A stretch of DNA of 64,000 bases from Echinococcus granulosus (lineage: Eukaryota > Platyhelminthes > Cestoda > Cyclophyllidea > Taeniidae): assembly GCF_000524195.1 (NCBI RefSeq), contig NW_020170432.1, positions 388,847-452,846 of the forward strand, given 5' to 3'. Below the pieces are notes generated by a model that worked only from the letters and a program-made list of their open reading frames with translations, was not told the origin of the DNA and did no database searches. This document shows positions 1 through 11,773 of this stretch, piece after piece. Made by a program: the position numbers and the translations under genes. The first letter of the stretch is position 1. Every line of letters begins with the position of its first letter.

Positions 1-3000
1 CTACAAGTTGACAATGAAAATGACCACATGCGCCATGCCACATTTGTTTGAAAGTTTCGTGCTCAGGGAGACTCTCCATCACGAGAACTGTGTCTACTTC
101 ATGCTACGGGGAAATGCTCTTGGTGAGTTCTCCCTACTGGAAAATGCTACCTTGTTGGTATACAGTGGTGAAGTCGGTAAAGACCCACCTAGATTAGTCA
201 AGCCACGGCCGTGTAGGCAATGTGATTGGCTGACTCACTGGAGTTTCGCAGGGTCGTCAGGATAATGTCACGAACTGGTACTATCACACACCGGCTATCG
301 TGTGACTGTGGGTTTGTCCAACGAAGCCCAAACCAAGTGTTAGCTTAGGCCAGCAATTTTTTCGCTCGAGTGAGCGGAGAATTGAAATCCCTTTGCGCTT
401 GCCTGTGCTTTCACTTTAATGCCCGAGGCTAATTTATTCAAATCGACTTGAGGACATAGAACACAAAACCTTAAAATAATTATTTTAAATTCTCAGTTAA
501 TGATTTTTCTTGACGACTGTCTATTGGATACCATATTTAAAGTGCTACCGATTAGTTAGGATAAATTTTCATACGGAAGGTTTGTCGATATGCAATTGAT
601 ACAGCAGTGGGATTTTACGAGAATCTCACATAACTGCGTCATATGACGTTAGACTCTGAGAGTGGTTTTGTTGTCAAGATAGAGAAGAACTAGGAAGGTA
701 GAATCATAGTTCTATCTCACCCACTTTATTGTTTGTTTTGCGTACGGTTGCGCGGTTGTTGAACTCTAATGTGGGTATAAGTTAGCGACTACTTGGAGTT
801 GGGAGAAATAATGATCAGGTACATAAGGGGAATGAGGACTAGGCGGTATCTATATTCCATTCCATCTGATTTCATGTACAGGCCTTCAAAAGGATCAGTT
901 TTCGGTATCTGGTACACGGTGCGAGATCTTGTGTTGAGTGATTATGTTCTAGACGTTCGTCCTCGAGCTGTAACACATTGGTTCGGATGGGCAGTTCTCA
1001 TTCGCATTTGTTGTTTGGTCTTTAGTAAGTAAAAAAATTCATCCTGAATGATGCTGTTTGCACCTCCCTACGCACACACCCAAAATAAAGTAAGTGTAGT
1101 CTTGTGGCGATGGTTTGATGTCTTCGTTTCTCATGTCAGGTAGATTACTCACGTAGTCCGTTTTTTTACCACGGAAACGTTTCGGCTTGCGAGAACATGA
1201 ACATGACCTTCTAGGCACCAGTCCTATCCATTGCTAAAGGGGATGAAATCTTACACGCTTTCAAGTTATTTCTTTTCGAGTGGATAGATTGTAGGCGTCT
1301 TTGTTTAGTCCTCAGGAAGTAGACAATTCATTGTGGGCAATGGTGTTTGGAGTCCACCACTACATACATGGACACACAAAGCAAGCGCAGTCTTGTGAGG
1401 AGAAAGTGTTGCTTTTCCCTTTTTGAAGGAATGGATGGTTTAGGAGGGAAGCCACTGATGTGTTCCTTTGCTTAACAATCATTGGAATACAGCACCACAA
1501 GTGCCTCAAAGCCATTCTTCATCACGGGCGGATTAGCCAACTAGTCAGTCAGCGAATAATGCAAAGCGAGAGAAGAGGAGGAAGAAGGTGATAGTTACTG
1601 AAGTTTATTGGCATCTTTCCGAGCTTGGCATGTGCCTCTCATTTGCTCAATGGCTTCTAACACGAATTTATTTTCTCAGGTGATGGATGTGCGAACGCAT
1701 TGCCTCGTCATCACTTGTTATGAGAGATGATTGGAAGGTGTCCTTGGTACACCAAGCCGGACATGGTGTAATCAGGAGTAGGGTGTCTTATCAAAAGTGA
1801 TGAAGTATCTGCCTCGTGATAGATGGAGCATTAAAGTCGAGTTGGGGAAACAGGGTTTGTAAGGGAGATAAGGTCTGAACGACATCTTTCTGATTCAACT
1901 GACGTGCACGAGGGATGAAATTAGTAGGAAGACGGTGGAGAGCACACTAAGTAGTAGCCCACCCAAAAGTTGGTGCACATTAATCCATTTGTGTTTTTTC
2001 AGTGCATACAGGTAAGCAATGGTGCCTTATGGGTGTCCACAATGTATTGCATCGACCCACACCGAATTCTTGATTCGCATGAACCACTTTAGGCAAGTCA
2101 TTCGTGTTGCCTTCAATTAACATGGGAATTTGCACCAATCCGTGGGAGTCTAAAAGGATCGCGCCCTACTTTGGAGGTCCTCCTCGGCGATTTTCCATTC
2201 CAACTGAGGCATGTGAAAATTTAAAATTAGGCATAAGCCTGTCATATTTTCTGTTGAAGGATTGTCTTCGAAAAGGTTTTCCTTTGGCCTCCATTACCGT
2301 CCGTTGTCTAGGCGACGTTTTGGAAGCATTACGCATCGTTATTCTCCATCCATGGCAAATGCCTATCAATACACTTAGCTTGGACGTTTCCTGAATCCTC
2401 GGTCATACATTTGTACTCCTCAGTGGATGAAAGTTGTCTTACACCTCGCATCAAAGTAGAGTTTTAATTACCTCTTCAGAATAAACAATTGCTGTGGTGG
2501 TGAACAGACGTGCGGATGGATGACTGCCAGTGTTTGGGTGGCCGAAGGGCCCGATCAGTGTACCACATCACGCTGTGCAGGAAATCTTCCACATATACGA
2601 GTTGACATTCCTGGAAGTTGAGGCCTTAATTTGCAGTACTTAACCGTGTCTTGAATGGACTGGCTTACTTCATGTATGTCGGTTATTAGAATTGCGTAGG
2701 GCACAATTGCTACGGTTGCACACTTTCTCGGGCATTTAAAAGCTCAGATTTGACCGAGAATTTGTGATTTTCACTATGTTTGCACAGGGAAGGGGCACGG
2801 AACCCCGTCACTACGATTGGGCATTCATCAAGTCGGCCACACGGCCGAATACGAGGGCTCCGATGGCAAGACCGAGTGGGCCGGTTTCGGAGATGAAGAT
2901 GAGGCCGAGGCTGGAGATTGATGTTAACCGTCATCCTTGTCATCGTGATTGCTCCCTCCTCCACTTTCTCGCCCTACATATCACTTCCCTCCTCTCCCCT

Positions 3001-4661
3001 CCCAAATCCTCACATTCTCTGTACATGACGCCATTTATGCATCCGGCTTGGTTGCTCCTTTGATTGGTAGCTCAGTCTGAATGTTTCCTTTATTTTCCGT
3101 GTCTTGTCTCCTACGCTATTCCGCACTGTTATTGATAGCTACCTGGGATGAAATGAAGAAAGAAATGTCCCATTTATTTGTCAAGGGAGTTTATTGAGCC
3201 ATTGGGCAGAATAAAAGTTTGCTCTTCGTTTGTTTCAATCGAGTAGATCTGTTTTCAAAGCAAGTTTGACTACATGCACCTAAATCAAGGAGAGATTTGA
3301 CGAATATGGCTCTTTGCGGGGTTCACCTTAGGAAGTAGGTTTGTTAGGGGTATCCAGAAGGGTTGGGAGACTGGAGACAGGTGATCACAACGCAAGAATT
3401 GAAGAGTCCGTGTAGTTAAACAGACCAAGTAGCGCTATGGTAACGTTTTAGTTCGCTGCCAGCTGAAGCCGTCTACATATTTTGACCCCAAGGGACCTTC
3501 CACCTTTTCTGCCTCCCTCGTATTGCCTTGGAGGAAATGTTGAATTTCAAAAGGACGAAATCCGCTCCTTCTTTTGGGATAAAAAGCACCCACTCCATCT
3601 TGATATCAGAAGCTAAACATTCCACTCTCCATTGCTTCAATTGCAGAGATTGAGACGGAGCATCCATGACACCATTTAGATTATATCATCCTCATACAGG
3701 TAGTTTCATTGGTCCCGTATGCAACTGAGTTGTGACCTCTTGCCTCTTCACAAACAAATTGTAGCGAGCTGTACCGAATAGCTCGCAAACTTCCGTGTCA
3801 CCTGATCCTTAATACTACAAGACAAATTCATCTCTATGATTTACACCAAATAGGTTTCTTCCGGTTTTATTGCAGACCTCACACTTCGTCGCAATTGTGA
3901 CACAGACAGTAGCTAGCGCTATCCTGACAACTTAGAATGGCCAGTGATACCAAATACGGGGTTCATATGACGTTAGAAAGTTCCCACAAAAATCAGCACT
4001 TTTTGACCAATCGGATAGAGAAATTGCGCATTTGGACCACAAAAAATTTGGAAAGTTCACATTCGCGGAGCAACATTGTTTCGATCAATGCTATTCCTCA
4101 CTTCTTTGCAACTCGGACAAACTAGTGTTTATAAAATGAGTGTAGACCTTCAAAACTGAACAGCCTACAGTTCTAGTAAATGCACAAACAGAGGGCAGTC
4201 AGAGGGCATGAGTAGGTAACAACTTAGTCCGAGAACAGCTGAGGATCGCCATTTCGTTCCTAGTAGGTTGAGCGCTTAAAATACGAATTTAGCCTTCTCC
4301 AAAGAGCAAACAGTTTCCCAGATGATTAAACCAGGATAGATTTTGAACAAGAAGGAGAGTTAAACTAGAAGCAGCCATATTCTTATGCAAGTGAGGCGTA
4401 AACCGAAGTGAATCGAACCAACCGAAAATCGGTTTAAAGAAGAGCCGTTGCGATGCACAGTAAACACAGCAAATCAGGCAGAATGGGCAAAAAACAGGAG
4501 AAAAAAGGAAGCTAAAGCATCAAGGGTCCGCACTGGACTAGCTGGCGCAGAGATAGGGTTAGCAGGAGAGGGGGAGCCCAAATAAAACACCAGGAATGAA
4601 CAAGAGGGATGGGAGGGTGGGAAGAGCTACGAAATGTGTTACAATTAGCCAGATGATAGGA
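1..4661. other. Intergenic region upstream of the tropomyosin 3' end; no convincing gene
   Basis: All open frames here are short and lack recognisable motifs or consistent splice structure. The only segment with a coding look is a 100-nt minus-strand stretch at 2811-2910, listed separately. No repeats or RNA genes were recognised. The last few hundred bases (about 4100-4661) should contain the 3' UTR of the minus-strand tropomyosin gene, but no clear polyadenylation signal was found close to its stop codon. Confidence 0.6.
2811..2910 (-). other. Coding-like fragment, possible last exon of an unidentified membrane protein
   Basis: On the minus strand an AG at 2911-2912 is followed by a 32-codon open frame ending in TAG at 2811-2813. 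The codons are strongly biased to C or G in the third position. The peptide is hydrophobic and glycine-rich, with a core reading GPLGLAIGALVFGRVADLM, which resembles a transmembrane segment. The putative splice acceptor has a poor pyrimidine tract and no upstream partner exon was found. It could be a terminal exon, a decayed gene piece or chance. I do not recognise the family. Confidence 0.2.
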
Positions 4662-6547
4662 TCACTGCAACTCCACGTTTATCCGATCGATCTCGGACTG
4701 CAGAGTCGAGTTCTTGTCCTTCCACTCGGACAATTCATCTACAATTCCAAGCGGAACAAAGCCGGTGTACAATAATTCAAAGGCGATTGGGTAGTAAAAT
4801 TGGTCTTTAAGGACACCCAAAAGATTTTCAGGGTAGCAGGTTCAACCAAAACACCAATTTGCGTGCGCTAACAGAGGAATTCTCACCGCACGACATAAAA
4901 ACGCGTGACCTGCTGGTCACGAATTACTAACGTCAATTCACACTACGCACGAAAACGGTTGCGGAAACAGTTTAAGCAAAAAAACACCAGGTACCAGGTA
5001 GATTCGATAAACAAAGTGTCAACTAGTTCCTCGGCTTTACAAACTAAAGAAGACTAATAGAATAATCTGAGTTAGACATAAGTCGGAACCAAAATTTGAC
5101 TAATTATTCAGTTAGGTGACAAGTAAGATACCCATTTGTCAATAAAGTGAGCAAAAATAAAACTGTTAAGCCGATTAAGCAAGGAGTTGTGACAAAACTT
5201 AGCAATAAGGGGAAATAACCAGACAGAACCACTGAATTAGCAGAGTGCCTAATCGAAGTTTCTTGATGCCGGTTAAAGTGAGGGGCAAAATAGGCAATTT
5301 GCGACAACCTATACGACTTGATTTAATGATCTGCGTGCAAAAAAGTAGCATAACTGCAAAATTGATAAAAATTACCCTCCAGCATGGCCAGCTCCATTTG
5401 ATTGAGAAGGGCTTGTTCCTCAGCACGCTTCGCCCTTAAATTCGCCTAAAGTACCCAGAAAATAGAAAGTGGTCAGGAGAATGAGTGAATGGAAAAAAAT
5501 AAATCAAATTGCAAGTAACCCACAGCGTCTAGCAATTTGTTGGCTTCCAGTATTTGCTTTTCAAGGGCGTCTATACTGGCTGCTTCCTAAGAGAAAAAAG
5601 CGAACAAGTGAGAGCAAAATTACAGATAATCGGAAATCCTTGTAAACGAGCCAAAGCATACAAATAAGGCTAAGAGCTAGTTGTTGACCTTATCCAACCA
5701 AATATAAAACAAAAATTGGAGTTTAGGTGGACAGAAGCATTTGTCGTTATTTATCAGAAGATGAACTGGTAAAGCCAAAATAAGAGGTGACAGAGAAAAC
5801 ACGCATTGAAGAAGTGGACCATAATTAACTACAAAGCAGTACATACTTACTGACTCGCCAGTGACTTTTCGCATAAGAGAATGGTGAACGTACGGATTCA
5901 GATGATGACTTGAATGCCTTCAACTTGTTGGTATAAAAGCCAGTAAGATGTTGCAACTCCAATATTGACCTACCAACAAAGTACAAAAAAGTCGCTTACT
6001 TTTCCTTCTTCTCATTTAGACTTTCTATTTGATCAATTTTCTCCTCTATTTCCCGTAACTGTTCCACTGCCTAAAAAGGGATATAAATGGGAATAATTTT
6101 AACTAACCGCAGAGGATTTAGATTGCGCCAACTTTGCTTCCTCAGCAACCCGTTGAAGTTTTTCCTCGAGCTCAGATACAAGTTCTTCTTGGGCATCCCT
6201 CTTTCTCTCCAAATTGGCAGCAGCTCTTAGTTAAGATTGAGAATGCAAAAATAATTTGGCATACTTTTTGCTCTCGTCAGCCGCTCTTTGACTCTCCTCT
6301 AGCTTTAGCAGACACTCTTTCAGGTCCTTCTGCGCAGCCTCCACCTTTATTTCAAGAGTATCTCGATTTTTATGAGCGGCCCTAACTTCTGCTTCCAGCT
6401 AAATTGACACCATAACATAGGGGAAAATCATACAGCTTTCTGCTCTTGAATGATTGTTCGAAGTTCCTTATCCTTCTCGGCAAGTTCAGCCTCAAGTTTA
6501 ACATTACTATCATACGTTTCTAAAATCCTTTGCTTCAGAGCATCCAT
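4662..6547 (-). CDS. tpm: Divergent short tropomyosin (240 aa, 8 exons), lacking the second exon
   Basis: Tropomyosins are dimeric coiled coils that lie along actin filaments. Exons in order on the minus strand are 6547-6434, 6398-6265, 6225-6108, 6070-6000, 5969-5894, 5586-5524, 5445-5376 and 4738-4662. Every junction is GT-AG, and the sum is 241 codons including TGA. Family landmarks are LKLEESQRAADESKK (about residues 69-83) and MLEDELSEWKDK near the C-terminus. The whole chain has heptad spacing with no helix-breaking stretch. Exon lengths after the first (134, 118, 71, 76, 63, 70 nt) equal those I know for vertebrate tropomyosin exons 3-8, and the first exon is 38 codons, as in exon 1a. 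The 42-codon exon 2 is absent: only a 35-nt intron separates the first two exons here. The start ATG matches the family start. The N- and C-terminal sequences, which normally overlap head to tail, are poorly conserved. Introns are 35, 39, 37, 30, 307, 78 and 637 nt. Confidence 0.92.
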
Positions 6548-6575
6548 GTATTCGAAGAGAAAACTAAATACAACC
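6548..6575 (-). promoter_or_regulatory. Possible spliced-leader (trans-splice) acceptor 16 nt before the tropomyosin ATG
   Basis: Read on the minus strand, a T-rich stretch ends in TTTAG (AG at 6565-6564), leaving only 16 nt before the start codon. Flatworms add spliced leaders to many mRNAs at such acceptors. It could instead be the acceptor of an ordinary upstream 5' exon, since the 16 nt are open in frame with the ATG. Confidence 0.3.
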
Positions 6576-7573
6576 GACACCAGATATTTGACAGAACGCC
6601 TAATTCACCATTAGACTAAACAATTTTTAGGACCACAAGCAATATGCTAACATCTGAGAATTACTTGATTAGCAGTAGAAGTGACCAGAGATCTGATAAT
6701 TTTGAAACGCTTGTAGTAAATCGAATTTTAAATTTGTCATTTAATCTAAATTTTGCATACATTTACTTGCACTTCTAATTTACTTAGTAACCAAGGTAAA
6801 CGCTAGGAAACAATGTGTTTTTGCAATCCCAGCCCATTATTTGTAAAAATTTGATTTCGAAACAAATATACTTATTTTCGAATCATTATTCTCTCATTGT
6901 GTTGCACCAAAATCACAGTATCCGTAGCACTTACCATACTTAAGAATAATTCTGGGTTTTAAATATTTTTCTCCCATCTTCAAGCTAATTTTAATGCGTC
7001 ACAACTGGGACGATAATACTTCCTAAGACTTTCCTTAAAGTTACAAGGATAGGCTGTAAATACTGTATTTGGATCTCCTACTTTTATTTGGCATTGATCT
7101 GAACAGATACTGCGATAAAGTTGTATTACTTGGTAATACGTGCTTTTGCCTCATAAATTTTATCAAAAATCAGTTAAGCACACGTAGGTTTAATCGATGG
7201 TAGCCAAAATCCCCTTTGATTTTTTACGTTACCAATACAGTGCTTGATATTTGTACTGACTGGCTATTCTGTACTCTATTTGAAATTTGAATCTGCCTTT
7301 CAATAATTTTTACTACATTTGTAACACCTTCCTTACTCAATAATTTTGTTTCTACTTTTCGTCAACTATGTTCTCTTGGGTAAAATTGTTAATGCGCTTC
7401 TTATTTCTATACATTGGAAACAAAATTTAAAATCTTTTTAGTTGTTATTTTAAGCCGTCAAGGTCATTGCACTTGTCTTTAATGAAGTGGACTGGTTTTA
7501 AAGACAGCTATAGCATTTCGGTGTTTGTATGAATTGGCTTATACTTAGATCTTTGCCGTAATCAGGACTTGTT
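6548..7573. promoter_or_regulatory. AT-rich divergent intergenic region between tropomyosin and zinc-finger genes
   Basis: About 1.0 kb lies between the two head-to-head start codons and must hold the promoters and 5' ends of both genes unless these lie in introns or beyond. It is visibly AT-rich with long T and A runs and contains no open frame of note. No individual promoter element could be assigned with confidence. Confidence 0.55.
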
Positions 7574-8940
7574 ATGGATGAAATGACAATAGACACATTT
7601 GAAACGGTAAAATACTAGTTTTCCTTTCATCTAATGCTTTAGGCCTCGCTCATTCTTCATAAGGATACCATCGACAAATTTTACGTATGCAAACAAAAAT
7701 ATGCTCAACTCGACTGCGCGGACAATACATTTATGCAAACACTCCTCGAACACTACATGAATTGCCAATCAGAGCCAGAGTAGTTTTTGTGCTTCTTATT
7801 ATCGATGATTTGCTTAGATCAAGAGGAGTCTCTAAAACTATCTGCCCTGAATGCCGATTTGTCGCCGAGGATATGTCCAAGCTCTTTGAACACTTTGAAT
7901 CTAATCACTCTGTCGAAGCAGGCTTCTCCTGTAACTGTGGGCTGACATTTTGCCGATTGCCTGCCTTCTTACGGCACTATATCGCATGCCCATTAGCTTC
8001 ATTGGATACACAAGATCAAAACAACTCAAAGCAGTCTTCCCCACTCACACCAACTAAAGTTTGTGATGAAATGTTTAAACGATCTGACTCTCCCAATGCG
8101 GTGAACCCGGAAAACAATGAAAGCACCAGTCCTGAAGCCAGTCTTCAAGAGTCGGTATCGCATTACAGCTACTATAAGCACCCTCCTGTTATTCCGATCA
8201 AGGGACCCTCTGATGATCGACCATTTGGTTGTCCAAAATGTCCCAAGGGATTCAAAAGCAAATCTCTTCTGGAGCAGCATATGCATTTGCACTATCCACC
8301 GAGATACAAATGCCGATGGTGCTTCAAAGTTTACCGTTGGCCTCCGGTTTATTATCATCACATGCGCACGTGCAAGAAGATGCTGCGCTCAGAGGCCGAA
8401 CCGGATAAGACAGCAGCAAATCCCAGTTCCATCTCCATTCCTGTCAACGATAACGCTGTGCTGGATCTATCCCGACCCACTAAGTCCGCACAAATTGCGC
8501 CAAAAGAAGAGACCGTGGTGAAGCCCACCGCACCCGCTGATTTCACTTGCCCCTGTGGAGCCACCTTTTCCGATGTACAGTTCTACTTCAAGCATGCTGC
8601 AAAGTGCCTTCAATTGATCCATACCTTTGGTCCCCTTGTACCTCCTTCCACTGAATCCAATGAGTCGGCTGACTTGGCACCAATGCCCAAGTCCCGTACT
8701 AAGCGCTTTTTGTGCAACATCTGCGCAAAAGACTTCACATCAAAACTCTCCCTCAAACAACACGTCGACGGGAAGCATAGAGCGGAAGGCAAATATGTGT
8801 GCAAGCTCTGTGGCAAGCGTTACAGATGGGGCGCCTCCTTCTACTACCACCGACGCACCTGCTCCCTTGCCAATGGGGTGAACCTTCCCTCTACTGGGGT
8901 GCTCTCCCGCCTTCCTCACATCTCCCAACCCTCTGCCTAG
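7574..8940 (+). CDS. C2H2/C2HC multi-zinc-finger protein (430 aa, 3 exons)
   Basis: Probably a nuclear, DNA-binding regulator; family unknown to me. Exons are 7574-7606, 7643-7779 and 7818-8940, with GT-AG introns of 36 and 38 nt. An in-frame TAA just upstream supports the ATG at 7574. Taking the ATG at 7687 instead would read exon 2 in the wrong frame and run through intron 2. Fingers, with zinc ligands by residue: a degenerate one (C27, C36, H48, C52); C2H2 (C66, C69, H82, H87); C-x-C type (C95, C97, H110, C114); C2H2 (C195, C198, H211, H215); C2HC (C222, C225, H238, C242); C-x-C type (C301, C303, H316, C320); C2H2 (C356, C359, H372, H377); C2HC (C385, C388, H401, C405). Canonical fingers are each followed by a C2HC finger. 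The linkers at about 115-190 and 243-297 are Ser/Pro-rich and look disordered. The gene is divergent from tropomyosin. Confidence 0.9.
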
Positions 8941-9325
8941 TTCCCCCACTCTTCTCTTAGTGACTTAGCCTCTCTTCCTTTAACCCTGTACATACCACCG
9001 CCACCGCTGAAATCGCCTAACATTCTTGTGCTTCGCTCTCTTGTTCTATTTTTTTGATACCAAAACCACCACCAGCATGTTTTGAGTGCATTTTACTTTG
9101 GCCCCTGCCCCCAGCCGTGAATTGGCTCGGCTTTTATGCAGCATTTAAATACTTTCAGCTACCCTGCAGTGACCTATGATTTTGTAAATCTTACGGCCTT
9201 CCCCCCCCCTTCTATTCTCAGCTCCTTCTTCTTTCCTTCCTGTAGAGCACCTGTTGCCGATTCGATCTGTCGCCCACTATTCGACTGCCTATTTACTTAC
9301 CAACTTCGAGAAAGATAGTGTAAGT

Positions 9326-9331
9326 AATAAA
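9326..9331 (+). terminator. Polyadenylation signal AATAAA of the zinc-finger gene
   Basis: A canonical AATAAA lies about 385 nt after the stop codon at 8940, downstream of a C/T-rich stretch with no reading frame of its own. It is the first good candidate for 3' end formation of the zinc-finger transcript. Confidence 0.6.
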
Positions 9332-11173
9332 CGGACATTCCCTGTCATTCGAAATATTTGTGGAGTTATTTATGGCATGCTTTGAGAGTTGTTATGTCGA
9401 ACTGTGTGAGCCAGCGGAGTGTGTGGTATTAAAGTTCCCTCAGTCTGAGGGGACGAAAGTGCCATGTTTGCTCTTTTTTTGGGATCGCGAGTAGAGGCGT
9501 CGATTGTATATCGGTGTTTTCATGGTCTGTCCGCTTCATCATCCCGTTTTTGTTGTGTGCTGCGCGTTTGTGCGACCATTTACACCTTTCCGGTTGGTTT
9601 ATTCAAGTTGATGTGATTTGTAATCCACAGATACAGTATTGTACTTTAAAAATGCGACACTAATCTGTTGACAGGTTAAAATTCCATGACTTTTATGCTC
9701 TTAACATGTCAAGGGCCTGGTAGGTGGCTCGCTTGCACACTCTGTCAGGCTGCTTGCTTCATGAATTCGCACACACCTCTCAATATTGCTGTCTGCTAGA
9801 GGGTGGACGGTTTGAAATCTGAGAAAGTTGGGTCACAGTTGGTAGCGACTAGTGAACCGTATAGTAACCAGTCAATTCTGCCTAGGGAGGCATTCACCCC
9901 AACTATGGAGAGGCAGAAATTTGTTAAAGTTTAACTAGATTCCACAATACTTTTAATGCTATATTCTTCAAGTTTAATGAGTGAGTTCTTATCAAATGGC
10001 TTCTAATTTCCTCTACCCTCAGCCTGATTTGTCAACAAGGCAGAATGAAGAAATTATTGGTGGTAGTAGATTCTGCCAAATAGAGGGGCTTTATTCGCAG
10101 TAAAGAGAAAAGCAACGGCATCAAACAGCACATTCGTTACTTTCCGCGGCTCAGTGTGCCTCACTATTATGCGCAGCTTTTGATAACTAGAAATGCATTA
10201 GATTTAATTCACTTAGCCTCCGCAAAACAGCAGAAAAGAGGATTTGTTTCCTAAAGCATGCCAATGGTCCAGAAAAACGAGTGGAAGTTGTGTACAGATA
10301 GCATCTGCAGTGCTGTGTCATCTTACTAAGGGATCAGACGGAGCGCTGCGATGCATTTAAATGAGGCACAATAGAGCAGAAAGCGGTACACACGCAGTAA
10401 TGCCTCTTTCTTTTTCCCTTTTTAAACTAGGAAATCGTCCATTTGATGGATGTCTGGCTTCTGTGTTGTGAGACCTAGACTTTCAGGATCATTACTTTGT
10501 CAACGATCAGGTCGGAGGAGTCAAAATCATATAAAGTACATTGAAGTAGGGGGAGGGGAGAATACAGGTGTTAGCCTTTACTGGTCAACACAATTGAGGG
10601 AATAAATAATGGCTTGAAAACTGTCATGTGCTCCTATAAATATTTATCACTGCCGTAACAAAACAATCGCCTTTGATACTTAACCGGCCAATGTATTGAG
10701 ATAGGCCACATGGCACGCTTAAGTAATATTGTAGGTGATTTTTTCCACCCGCCCTGTCTTCCACTCCCTCCCATCCATCGGACTTTCTGTCCTTCTCCCT
10801 TGTTGGTCATTTATTCTGTGTTCATCACTTGAGGAGACAGTTGATACCACCCGTGTAGGCGTAAACCTCAATAAGCTGCAAATTCAAACACGTGACTGCT
10901 ACAGCGACTGCTATATATAAATGCAAAAAAATTGCCTTTTTATTTTTTTTCTTACCTTTCTACTCTCTCATATGCTTTTGTCGTGATACTTGGGGGTGTA
11001 ATAATGCGGTGCCTTTAGTGTTTACCGCTTCACTGGCTCGGATCCGGAAGGGTGGGGATTACACAGGCATCTACAAAGCCTCGAGACGGGGATTTTCCAA
11101 CCTCTACAAGTTGGGTGAGAGGCAAGAGTTGACCAATGAGCTGACACCTCACTAACCAATCACTCAATCCATC

Positions 11174-11194
11174 AGATATCAGATATCAGATATC
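11174..11194. repeat. Three tandem copies of AGATATC
   Basis: The 7-mer AGATATC repeats three times without change. It is a short, simple tandem array with no evident role. Confidence 0.9.
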
Positions 11195-11734
11195 AAAAAT
11201 AACCTACCACTCGATGTGGAGGAAGATGAGCAGAATGGACGTTTTTCTCGACTGGGGGGTTAGTTGAAGTACATACGAGATCTGTGTCTTCTGACAGAAA
11301 AAAGAGAGTATTAAAACCCTAGGCCTGTACTCTTAAAATCAGCAGGTCTGAATTACAAAAAACGGTTTCTTAATTATATGCTCTTCTTTTTGCTTTTTAT
11401 TAGAGAGAAGAGTAGCCTAAATCACAAGTCAAGTAAGAACGAAGAAAACAATGGTTTAAGTCAGTCAGTGAGAACTCACCTCCCTCGCCTTACTACCTAA
11501 AATTAAACAACTAATTACTCGTTTTGTAGCAGTCTTTTTATAAAGTCCTAATTAGTACTTTGATGAAATTAGGGCGATGTAAAAAGGACCTTTCAGTAAT
11601 ATGTTAGGAATTCAGGCAGCTGTGATCCCATGAAGCCCCTCATGTAAGGTTTAGGTGGCAAAATAGTCAACGGATGGACACTTTCTCTTCTTCCGACTCC
11701 TATTTTTCTCATTCCCACTCACACATTAGTTGCT

Positions 11735-11773
11735 TGATGGATGGATGGATGGGTAGGTGGGTGGGTGGGTGAA
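11735..11773. repeat. GATG/GGTG tetranucleotide microsatellite
   Basis: A run of GATG units grades into GGTG units. It is an ordinary low-complexity tract, and the open frame that starts inside it is repeat-derived. Confidence 0.9.

Noticed and set aside
2764..3063. 99-codon plus-strand open frame
   Set aside because: It is the antisense shadow of the biased minus-strand fragment at 2811-2910 and has no motif of its own.
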